Source: Gammaproteobacteria bacterium (lineage in GTDB: Bacteria; Pseudomonadota; Gammaproteobacteria; Acidithiobacillales; Acidithiobacillaceae). Taken from it: 51,288 nt of DNA. Positions 26,344 through 32,978 of the stretch are shown one piece after another. Location: NCBI GenBank assembly GCA_023381645.1, contig JAMCRJ010000104.1, forward strand, positions 1-51,288. The letters run 5' to 3'. Below the pieces are notes generated by a model. It was not told where the DNA came from. It ran no database searches and saw only the letters and a list, made by a program, of their open reading frames with translations. The position numbers and the translations under genes are program-made. Positions within the stretch are counted from its first letter, which is position 1; each line of letters begins with the position of its first letter.

Positions 26344-27026
26344 CAGCCGGCCCTCGCCACTGACAACATCTCACTGCGTTGCATGTCACCGTTGTCCGGC
26401 GTGATCATGGGTTGACCGTCCATCCGATTGAGCAGCATGGTCTTTACGGAATCCAGTTGCAGGAGAATCTGCCGCACCTGATTGTTGAAGGCATTGAAAG
26501 CTACCAGACCGAGCATGGCGATAAACAGGCCAGATGCCGTGGCGACCAGCGCATCAGCCACACCGCCGGTGACCGCCGTAGGCGCATGTCCCGGAGCAGC
26601 CAGCACCGAGAAAGCGTGGAACATACCGATAATCGTGCCGAACAAACCCAGCAGCGGCGCCAAGGTGATGATCGTGTCGAGCAACCACAGACGGCGATCC
26701 AATCGCGGCGCCAACACCAGCACACTTTCTTCGAGACGACTGGCAAGGCCTTCGCCTTTCACCTGCCCGTGATGGGAGGCAGCCATACGCAGCAGCGCGG
26801 CTTCGGGCAGATCACTCGCCCCATCAGCCATCTGATTCAGGGTGTCACGATCCAGGCGACCATGGCTACCCAGTTCATGCACAAAGATCAGTCCACGCAG
26901 GATGGTGCGCCGCAAAAACCAGAACCGATCCACGATAACGGACAGTTCGACCAATAACAGCGCGCCAAGCACGTAGAGAACGCCATCTGAATAGTTGGCG
27001 AGGTGAATGAGATATTGCAGGTTCAT
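26343..27026 (-). CDS. exbB: ExbB/MotA-type proton channel protein
   Basis: A 227-residue protein with three membrane helices: about 12-30, then 'LDTIITLAPLLGLFGTIIGMFHAF' near 125-148, and 'ADALVATASGLFIAMLGLVAFNAF' near 160-185. The last two contain the family signature G-L-x-G-T-x-x-G-M and A-L-x-x-T-x-x-G-L. ATG 27026 has AGGGAGTCCTT upstream. It opens the exbB-exbD-tonB-phosphoesterase run and is preceded by a Pho-box-like promoter overlapping the 3' end of RR1. A severely deleted copy is at 29007-29240. Confidence 0.92.
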   Translation of the reverse strand: MNLQYLIHLANYSDGVLYVLGALLLVELSVIVDRFWFLRRTILRGLIFVHELGSHGRLDRDTLNQMADGASDLPEAALLRMAASHHGQVKGEGLASRLEESVLVLAPRLDRRLWLLDTIITLAPLLGLFGTIIGMFHAFSVLAAPGHAPTAVTGGVADALVATASGLFIAMLGLVAFNAFNNQVRQILLQLDSVKTMLLNRMDGQPMITPDNGDMQRSEMLSVARAG

Positions 27027-27054
27027 AAGGACTCCCTCTCTAACCGGAGGCGGT

Positions 27055-27097
27055 ACCATAGCAAATCAATGTGACAGTTTTATGAACCTGTTATGAC
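27055..27097 (-). promoter_or_regulatory. Pho-box-like promoter of exbB (site A)
   Basis: On the minus strand TTGTCAT, GTTCAT and CTGTCAC place TCA at an exact 11-bp period (plus-strand TGA at 27072, 27083 and 27094). After TGTCAC come 10 bp and a -10 box TATGGT (27055-27060). The first repeat overlaps the last codons and stop of RR1. Confidence 0.72.
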
Positions 27098-27852
27098 AAA
27101 TTTACATCAATAGCGTTTTTCGGCGGTAAACTTAGGCGATATCCAAACCCGTGTACCGTTTCCAGCCACTCCGCAGCGCCAGCCTTTTCCAGACATTTGC
27201 GCAAACGATGCACCTGGGCCGCCACCGAATTTTCCTGGATGAGGCTGCGGCCATCAGTCAATACATTGGCAATTTCACGGGACGAGAAGGTCCGATCCGG
27301 GTGCAATGCCAAATAGTGCAGAAACCGGAATAGTCGTCGACTCAAGCGTATTTCTTCACCATTCACCCATACCCGACAGCTTCCCGGATTTACTTGGATC
27401 AGCGACCCCTGCTCTACCGCGAGACATTTCCAGTGCTGGTGTTTTTTCAGCAGCGCCGATGCCTGCGCCAGCAACAACGTCTCGCTATACGGGGTCGAGA
27501 CATACGCGCTGGCGCCGGCATCCAGGGCGGACATGGCGTTTGCATCACCATCCATCCCGATGGCCAGCACCGGCAAACCGGCACAAGCCGGGTAAGCGCT
27601 TAATTCCATGAGCCACGGCGCAAGTCGGGCAGACCAGTCCTGCAGAATCAGCAGGGCCGGGTGCCATGCTATAACAAGCTGAAAGGCGTCATTCATCGCG
27701 CTCGTCGTGCGCAGGAAGGCGCCCGATCCCTGCAGGCGGTATATAAGCCCACTCGGTGGCGCCGTCTCTGCCAACAGCAGAACGCGTGCCTGATAAAGCG
27801 GATCCATTTCCACATTGTTATTCGTTGTGCTGCCTTGCGGTATGGCCATCAT
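27091..27852 (-). CDS. OmpR/PhoB-type regulator with degenerate receiver (RR1)
   Basis: A 253-residue protein. Residues about 20-135 have the length and layout of a response-regulator receiver, but the key residues are missing. The acidic pair is replaced (RVLLLAETA), the phosphoacceptor position in 'PALLILQDW' is Gln, and the 'KP' lysine is replaced in 'AYVSTPYS'. Residues about 150-245 form a good OmpR/PhoB winged helix: 'LSRRLFRFLHYLALHPDRTFSSREI', 'VAAQVHRLRKCLEKAG' and 'ETVHGFGYRLSLP'. Start is ATG 27852 (CAGGAAACC upstream); the frame opens earlier but runs into its own promoter. No sensor kinase is nearby. It probably binds the 11-bp repeats before itself and exbB and responds to something other than phosphorylation. 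Paralogue of RR2. Confidence 0.8.
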   Translation of the reverse strand: MMAIPQGSTTNNNVEMDPLYQARVLLLAETAPPSGLIYRLQGSGAFLRTTSAMNDAFQLVIAWHPALLILQDWSARLAPWLMELSAYPACAGLPVLAIGMDGDANAMSALDAGASAYVSTPYSETLLLAQASALLKKHQHWKCLAVEQGSLIQVNPGSCRVWVNGEEIRLSRRLFRFLHYLALHPDRTFSSREIANVLTDGRSLIQENSVAAQVHRLRKCLEKAGAAEWLETVHGFGYRLSLPPKNAIDVNLS

Positions 27853-27881
27853 GGTTTCCTGCCGAAACTGGACCTTATGAC

Positions 27882-27935
27882 AGGATATACTCACAATATG
27901 ACAGTTTTATGAACCTGCAATGACAATTTTATGAC
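27882..27935 (-). promoter_or_regulatory. Pho-box-like promoter of RR1 (site B), four repeats
   Basis: Four tandem repeats on the minus strand: TGTCAT, TGTCAT, GTTCAT, TGTCAT, with plus-strand TGA at 27899, 27910, 27921 and 27932, an exact 11-bp period. Ten bp later is TATCCT (27882-27887), followed by RR1 at 27852. The block TTCATAAAACTGTCATATT is identical, apart from its last bases, to those in sites A and E. Confidence 0.75.
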
Positions 27936-27968
27936 AAAAACCCAGCGGCATATGTACTGCAATACACA

Positions 27969-28003
27969 GGATTACCGGAAACCGCAATGGTCTCCGGTAA
28001 TCC
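27969..28003 (-). terminator. Strong hairpin after the DUF3568 lipoprotein gene
   Basis: GGATTACCGGA and TCCGGTAATCC form a perfect 11-bp stem around a 13-nt loop, 25 bp after the stop at 28029. The following T-run is weak. It separates the lipoprotein gene from the RR1 promoter. Confidence 0.6.
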
Positions 28004-28028
28004 AAAGCAGGCATCGAGGATCAGTGAA

Positions 28029-28541
28029 TTACTGAAGTGGGATGGTTTGCTGTTGCGGCTGCTGTGGCGTCGCCGGCTGACTGCTGGCCTGAGGCAACGC
28101 CATCCCCGTCGGGGCCTGAGGGCTGGCGGTCATGCCCAGACGTTGCGAAAGCAGCTTCTGGAACTGCAAAGATAGTGGCTTGTCGCCAAAGGTCCCGATA
28201 CGGATGTTGACCTTGGTGACATCCGTGGCCATGGAAGTCAGCGTTACCTTGGCGGTCTGGCCGTCCGTGGTGGTACCCTCAATCAGATACTCGGACGGAC
28301 TCTTGCGGATTTCGCCGTTATAGTGGATGCCCATTTCCCCGAACGCAGCCTTCGACGCTGCACTGACCCGCGTCACCGACGTCGGATAGTAGGCGTAGAA
28401 ATTGGCGACCCCGCCATTTTCCACATAGGCCACGGCCCCACCACCAGCCCCCGCCGCGAGAAGCGCCACACAACCACCAAGCGGCAGAACTGCTACCACA
28501 CCCACTATCGCCAACCACGTCAACCGCCGTTGCGTCGCCAT
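28029..28541 (-). CDS. DUF3568-family lipoprotein
   Basis: A 170-residue protein with a lipoprotein signal (lipobox PLGGC, Cys24). The mature part begins with a short Gly/Ala-rich segment and 'AYVENGGVANFYAYYPTSVTRVSAASKAAF', followed by 'VTKVNIRIGTFGDKPLSLQFQKLL'. That is the DUF3568 pattern of small periplasmic lipoproteins. The last 35 residues are rich in Pro and Gln. No function is known. It has its own hairpin terminator and lies between the two divergent TonB modules without sharing their promoter element. Confidence 0.68.
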   Translation of the reverse strand: MATQRRLTWLAIVGVVAVLPLGGCVALLAAGAGGGAVAYVENGGVANFYAYYPTSVTRVSAASKAAFGEMGIHYNGEIRKSPSEYLIEGTTTDGQTAKVTLTSMATDVTKVNIRIGTFGDKPLSLQFQKLLSQRLGMTASPQAPTGMALPQASSQPATPQQPQQQTIPLQ

Positions 28542-28585
28542 GCCAACCCCCCAGCCCCGTCAAAAAACCGAGAAATAGTGACAAA

Positions 28586-28606
28586 AAACCCGGCAAGACC
28601 GGGTTT
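28586..28606 (-). terminator. Rho-independent terminator upstream of the DUF3568 gene
   Basis: AAACCCGG and CCGGGTTT form an 8-bp stem around CAAGA. On the minus strand it is followed by TTTTTTG, so it would stop leftward transcription entering the lipoprotein gene. In the rightward direction the tail TTTCTTC is weaker. Confidence 0.6.
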
Positions 28607-28711
28607 CTTCGCTATTGTGTGGATCCTATCACAGATCACACACGAACATCCACACCGACCACCAGCCAGCCTCCATCCCGCACTTTCCTGGGTTCCGGAG
28701 ACAGATTCATT

Positions 28712-28801
28712 ATGCCCGCCCTACCCCTGGACCAACGCTGCCTGGAGGAACTGCTGGTGGACCTCATCGGACCGTTGGTCTGGATACAAGGTGTTTTCTG
28801 A
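28712..28801 (+). CDS. Possible 29-residue small ORF or gene fragment
   Basis: ATG 28712 opens MPALPLDQRCLEELLVDLIG, continuing PLVWIQGVF to a TGA at 28799. The sequence is coherent and hydrophobic, like the N-terminus of a larger lost protein, but I recognise no family and there is no good ribosome-binding site. The same frame continues after the stop into the regulator tail at 28802-28861. Confidence 0.25.
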   Translation: MPALPLDQRCLEELLVDLIGPLVWIQGVF

Positions 28802-28861
28802 GCACGTTTGCCAGCGCGGAAGGCAAACGTACATATTGTCACAAAAAAGTCACCTCAGTGA
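28802..28861 (+). pseudogene. 3' tail of a deleted RR2-like regulator gene
   Basis: In frame after a stop one reads ARLPARKANVHIVTKKSPQ then TGA. The last eleven residues match the end of RR2 (NVHVVTKKSPQ) with one substitution. A copy of the regulator gene was therefore deleted down to its 3' end here, leaving the promoter buried in that end (site C). Inverted-repeat arms ACGTTTGCC/GGCAAACGT at 28804-28830 mark the junction. Confidence 0.6.
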
Positions 28862-28891
28862 CGCACTGCTGTCACATGAGGCTGCTAGCAT
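28836..28891 (+). promoter_or_regulatory. Pho-box-like promoter (site C) for the phosphoesterase module
   Basis: TTGTCAC, AAGTCAC and TGTCAC place TCA at 28839, 28850 and 28872: an 11-bp period with one position (28861) degenerate. Ten bp later is TAGCAT (28886-28891). Transcription would begin near 28898 and read the leader, the small ORF, the deleted exbB and the phosphoesterase. Confidence 0.7.
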
Positions 28892-28904
28892 GGGCATCAT
28901 TCCA

Positions 28905-28937
28905 GGAGGCAAAAGACCTCCACTTTCATTTAGAGGT
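28905..28937 (+). promoter_or_regulatory. Leader RNA with two mutually exclusive hairpins masking a ribosome-binding site
   Basis: GGAGG (28905-28909) can pair with CCTCC (28917-28921). Alternatively ACCTC (28916-28920) can pair with GAGGT (28933-28937), which is the ribosome-binding site of the small ORF at 28944. The two share the middle strand, so only one can form. All three strands are unchanged in copy 2. The stems are only 5 bp, so this is a hypothesis. Confidence 0.4.
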
Positions 28938-28943
28938 AGCTGC

Positions 28944-29003
28944 ATGAACGCCGTATTACAAAGCCCAGCACACCCACTGGTGGTGCTTGAACGAAAGCGA
29001 TGA
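28944..29003 (+). CDS. Conserved 19-residue leader peptide ORF
   Basis: The peptide is MNAVLQSPAHPLVVLERKR. AGAGGT lies 6 bp before its ATG, and its TGA is 3 bp before the ATG of the deleted exbB. A homologous ORF of 36 residues, MNVVLQSWAHPLVELERKP..., occupies the same place after site F. It could be a leader peptide coupling translation to the next gene, or the stub of a longer protein. I recognise no family. Confidence 0.45.
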   Translation: MNAVLQSPAHPLVVLERKR

Positions 29004-29006
29004 TTG

Positions 29007-29240
29007 ATGAATACCGCTTACCCCGTCCACCTCGCCAATTACTCTGCCGGTATGCCTTATGTACTGGCCGGCCTTCTTGTGGTCGCCTTTGGCGTTATTG
29101 TCGACCGGTTCTGGTATTTGCGCCGCACCATCCTGCACGGCTCGATCTTCATTCGAGAGGTTACCCAGCGCGGTCGCCTGGATCGGAAAACTCAGGCGGT
29201 CGACCCGAAGATGGCGTCAACGGTGGCGAGGGCGGGCTGA
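29007..29240 (+). pseudogene. Internally deleted exbB
   Basis: The first 55 or so residues (VHLANYSAGMPYVLAGLL and onward through VIVDRFWYLRRTILHG) match the start of the intact ExbB at 26343-27026. The last residues VARAG also match its end. The region between, with both channel-forming helices, is missing. The reading frame is kept. A 77-residue, one-helix protein might be made, but it cannot be a proton channel. The module therefore has a tonB but no working ExbB/ExbD of its own. Confidence 0.8.
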
Positions 29241-29270
29241 TGAGCGGCACTGCTTCCGGGAGTTGGATGA

Positions 29271-32159
29271 ATGAATAATATGATCGGAAAGACAGCTATC
29301 TGCGTCATCCTTGCGGGACCGCTGTGTTACTTACCTTCTGCCTTGGCCACGCCCTTGACCCGGCACGTTTTAGGCCCGGTTCAACTTGATTCACAAAATA
29401 TGGCAAATTACACGGCCACATTGCCCACGGGCCGCATGGTGACGCCGGTCGGCGCAATCAATGGCACCCCGAATTTCCCCACGATGGTAGCGGCGGATGG
29501 CAATCGTATTGCCGTGATGGCCAACGGCGCGACACCTTTTCAAACCATCACGTTTTATGACGGGAAGGATCTTCGGCGAGTGGATCGCCTGGCAGCGTTT
29601 TCCAAAGTGGCGCCCGTTAAACCGATGGCTTACGCAACACCAGGTGGTAGCGGCATCGCGATCAATCCGCAACATGTGGGTGCGGCAGGCGTTGTGTATA
29701 TTCCAAAAGAAAGCGCTGCACTTAAAATTGCCCGGGCCAAAGCCACACTTGCCGCCGAGAGCGACCTCAAAGCCATTCCCGGTTCTGCCATTTCGCACAG
29801 CGACTTTTTCCAAGGGCTTGCTGCCGGTCCGGATGGCACCTTCTACGCTACAGGAGGTGATTCTGATCAGGTGATGGCTTTGCGCAGTGTGCAGGGCAAG
29901 GTTGAGGTGATTCATCAGTATCCTTTGCAGTGGCAGGCTTTCCCGAAGGATCAGTATCCCTATCAGTATCAGGGGAACCAGCAGAAGAAATATCTCTTTT
30001 ACCCGGACTCGGTAGTCGTCGGTCCCCAGAATAAGCATCTCTACGTGACGGGGATGCTCTCCAACAGTCTGGCACGCATCAATATCGCCAGCGGCAAGAC
30101 CGAATACGTCAATGTCGGCGCCTACCCCTTTGCCGTGGCTCTGGCCGATAACGGGCAGCGGTTGGTGGTCAGCGACTGGGCAGGCAACGGCGTTGTAGTG
30201 CTGGACCGACAACGCCTGAAGGTCCTGGGGGAAATTCCCACCGGGCCGACGGTCGGCCCGTCAACCGTAGCGGCGGGTGTGCACCCTACGGCGATGGTTG
30301 CGGTGCCCGACAGTCCCGATGTCTTTGTGGCCGACGCCAATGTCGACAAGGTGGTGGAAGTCGATACGCAAAGCTTGCGTCCGCTGCAGGTGGTGGATGA
30401 CAGCCCCTATCCCGATGCCCCTCCCGGCAGCTATCCGGATGGGCTTGCGGTTGCCGATGGCAAGCTCTATGTCGCCAATGCCGGTAATAATGATGTGGCG
30501 GTATATGACATCCGCACGGGCAAGCGCCTGGGTCTGATTCCTACGGCCTGGTATCCGACCAGCCTGACGGTGGCGAATGGTGCCTTATATATCAGCTGTG
30601 CCAAAGGTCTGGGTTCCGGGCCCAATCTGCAGTGGCAGTATATCGGCAATATGATGCATGGGATGATCCAGAAGGTGGCTCTCCAGGAAATCCCGGCTCA
30701 CCTGGCCGATTGGACCGAAAATTCCTTGCACAACGATGGTTTTACGTCGGCCCAGCGCAGCGCCCGTCACGCGGAAAATGTCAAAACCTCCATCAATCTA
30801 CGCAAGCACATTCACTACGTTGTATTCATCCTGCGTGAGAACAAGACCTTTGATGAAGATTTGGGGGATTACACGGCGGCTGGCAAATGGGCAGATCCGC
30901 ATTTTGATCTGTATAATCAGAAAGAATTGCCCAATTTGTATAATCTGGCCCGTCATTATGCGCTATTCGCAAATTTCATGGCCGACGGGGAAGTCACCGC
31001 ACAGGGTCATCAGTGGACCGATGGCGCTTCGGACTCCGACGTGGTGCAGCGCTTGTGGCCCGAATATTATTCCAACCGCGGTTTGCTCTGGAACGCCGGC
31101 CCCGGCGGCAGCTCTTCCCTCAAGCCCACCGCACAGGGCGCGCACAATCCCTATGATGTCTATCAGCCGCTGAGAGATCATACCAACCCCTGGATCAGTT
31201 ATCCTGAAAAGCTCTATTTGTTTAATGATCTTTTGGAACATCATGTCCGTTTTGAGGATTTTGGCGAGAACGTGACGCGACGGCGGGATGGAGTCATACG
31301 TGCTGGTTTACTGCGGCATATGGATGTCCGTTATCCCTATTGGGATCGGATGATTCTGGATACGGCTCGCGAAAGACTGGCAGAACATTGGCTTAAGGAA
31401 CACCCTGGCGTAAAATTTCCGCATTTCATCTATATCTGGATACCGGATGACCACACTGCAGGTTTGGCTCCCTGCTATTACGCGCCAGATTATTACGTAG
31501 CCAATAACGACTACGCCACGGCCAGATTCATCCATTACCTGTCCACGACGCCGCAATGGAAGCATATGGCGATTTTCCTGACCGAGGACGATGCGCAGTC
31601 CGGCGCCGATCATGTCAATGCTCATCGTACCTTTGCGCTGGTCGTCAGCCCCTGGGTAAAAAAAGGCGTGCTGGAAACGCATCTGTATTCCCAGGTGAAT
31701 ATCGTCAAAACCATCGAGGCGACCTTGGGTCTGCCGCCCATGTCCCAGTGGGATGCCAACGCCTCGGTCATTGCGGGTATCTGGACAGATCATCCGGATT
31801 TCGCGCCAACGCCGGCGGTGCTTCCGATGCAGATGCGGGTGTCTTTCAATCCGGGAAAATGCAGCAATCGAACATGGCTCAGAAGAGAGGCTGGGGCCAC
31901 CGGTCATATGCTGACTGCCGAATGGCTGAAAGCGCATACCGATCCCCACGGTCGGCGTCTGGCGCCGGTGGGTGCGGCGAACACCTATACCCCCACGTCG
32001 CTGCTCAAGGTCAGCGGTCCGGAGCAGTTGAAGCAGGAGTGGATCGCCAGCAAGGGGGTCAAGAGCTACGACCGTTTCGTGGCCTACCTACATCACTATG
32101 CCCAAGTCCATGGGGCGACCATCGCCAGCTATGAAGCCAACGAAGGAAAACTCCATTGA
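29271..32159 (+). CDS. Secreted beta-propeller/phosphoesterase fusion 1
   Basis: A 962-residue protein with a signal peptide (about 1-26). Residues 30-480 form a YVTN-type beta-propeller ('KLYVANAGNNDVAVYDIRTGKRLGLIPT', 'HLYVTGMLSNSLARINIASGKT'). Residues 510-830 form a PLC/AcpA-type phosphoesterase: ILRENKTFDED (E523, N524, D528), GHQWTDGASDSD (579-590, with the likely nucleophile), IPDDHTAG (near 726) and LTEDDAQSGADHVNAH (E772 onward) as metal ligands. About 60% similar by eye to the second copy at 32979-35783. It sits between a deleted exbB and tonB2, downstream of site C. Likely role: releasing phosphate from organic phosphorus outside the cell or in the periplasm. The substrate is unknown. 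Confidence 0.82.
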   Translation: MNNMIGKTAICVILAGPLCYLPSALATPLTRHVLGPVQLDSQNMANYTATLPTGRMVTPVGAINGTPNFPTMVAADGNRIAVMANGATPFQTITFYDGKDLRRVDRLAAFSKVAPVKPMAYATPGGSGIAINPQHVGAAGVVYIPKESAALKIARAKATLAAESDLKAIPGSAISHSDFFQGLAAGPDGTFYATGGDSDQVMALRSVQGKVEVIHQYPLQWQAFPKDQYPYQYQGNQQKKYLFYPDSVVVGPQNKHLYVTGMLSNSLARINIASGKTEYVNVGAYPFAVALADNGQRLVVSDWAGNGVVVLDRQRLKVLGEIPTGPTVGPSTVAAGVHPTAMVAVPDSPDVFVADANVDKVVEVDTQSLRPLQVVDDSPYPDAPPGSYPDGLAVADGKLYVANAGNNDVAVYDIRTGKRLGLIPTAWYPTSLTVANGALYISCAKGLGSGPNLQWQYIGNMMHGMIQKVALQEIPAHLADWTENSLHNDGFTSAQRSARHAENVKTSINLRKHIHYVVFILRENKTFDEDLGDYTAAGKWADPHFDLYNQKELPNLYNLARHYALFANFMADGEVTAQGHQWTDGASDSDVVQRLWPEYYSNRGLLWNAGPGGSSSLKPTAQGAHNPYDVYQPLRDHTNPWISYPEKLYLFNDLLEHHVRFEDFGENVTRRRDGVIRAGLLRHMDVRYPYWDRMILDTARERLAEHWLKEHPGVKFPHFIYIWIPDDHTAGLAPCYYAPDYYVANNDYATARFIHYLSTTPQWKHMAIFLTEDDAQSGADHVNAHRTFALVVSPWVKKGVLETHLYSQVNIVKTIEATLGLPPMSQWDANASVIAGIWTDHPDFAPTPAVLPMQMRVSFNPGKCSNRTWLRREAGATGHMLTAEWLKAHTDPHGRRLAPVGAANTYTPTSLLKVSGPEQLKQEWIASKGVKSYDRFVAYLHHYAQVHGATIASYEANEGKLH

Positions 32160-32233
32160 ACAAACCCTGTAGCTGCGAAAATCACGGAATATTCCGTGCC
32201 ACGACCCAACCTATGCAAGGACATTGAGAACGT

Positions 32234-32959
32234 ATGAATGCAGCCACCCCCCTCTCCCCCCCGGTTCAGTCCCCGACTTTCGGGAAGGATCACTTTGGAC
32301 GGGCGCTGGTGATCGGTGCCGTTATAGAGGCACTGATGATTGGGGGATTGATTTATTCTCATCTGTCGCAGCCGGTGACGGTCAAACCAAATCCAAAGAT
32401 TATGGCGATTCACCTGATCAAACCGGTACCACCTCAGCCCAAACCTTTGCCCCCGCCACCGAAACCCGTGGTGCATCCAAAGCCGATTCCGAAACCAGTG
32501 CCCAAACCCATACCCAGGCCAATTCCGCATCCAGAGGTACATCATCCGCTGCCGCCCAAACCGCTGCTCGCGAAAACACCCGCGCCGCAGGCGCCGGTAT
32601 ACACACCGCCGGTAACACCGCCTGCACCGCCACCGCCACCCGCACCAAGTCCGGCAGCGCGCCAGTCGGCCATAGACACCTACGCGGCCATGCTGCGCAA
32701 GCGGGTACAGGCCAATGCCCGCGTGCCGGAGTTCGTCCGGATGATGCATGTCGGAGGAACCGCCATGATTTCCTTTCGTCTGACGCCGTCAGGGCACCTG
32801 CTCTCTGCGCAGGTTGCCCGAAGCAGCGGTATTGATGCCATCAACCACGCCGCCTTGAAGACCGTGGAGGACACCAGCTTTCCACCGTTTATCAAGAAAA
32901 TGCCCAAACATCCCATGACGTTCGATGTGTTGGTGCATCTCTCCGCCCACTCAGGATAA
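32234..32959 (+). CDS. tonB: Second TonB energy transducer
   Basis: A 241-residue TonB with a membrane helix near residues 20-40 (GRALVIGAVIEALMIGGLIYSHL), a proline-rich spacer with repeated KP and PPPPKP (55-140), and a C-terminal domain ('YAAMLRKRVQANARVPEFVRMMHVGGTAMISFRLTPSGHL'). It is colinear with tonB1 at 25197-25919. It lies between two phosphoesterase genes and has no intact exbB/exbD beside it, so it would have to use the motor encoded by the leftward module or elsewhere. The ribosome-binding site is weak. Confidence 0.88.
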   Translation: MNAATPLSPPVQSPTFGKDHFGRALVIGAVIEALMIGGLIYSHLSQPVTVKPNPKIMAIHLIKPVPPQPKPLPPPPKPVVHPKPIPKPVPKPIPRPIPHPEVHHPLPPKPLLAKTPAPQAPVYTPPVTPPAPPPPPAPSPAARQSAIDTYAAMLRKRVQANARVPEFVRMMHVGGTAMISFRLTPSGHLLSAQVARSSGIDAINHAALKTVEDTSFPPFIKKMPKHPMTFDVLVHLSAHSG

Positions 32960-32978
32960 ATGATCAGGATATCACGCC

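Larger units (their letters stand above)
28829..28996. repeat. 168-bp inverted duplication, copy 1
   Basis: Aligns without gaps to the reverse complement of 49120-49287, with about 12 mismatches counted by eye (roughly 93% identity). It carries the regulator's last codons, promoter site C, an RNA leader and the start of a small ORF. Confidence 0.85.
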
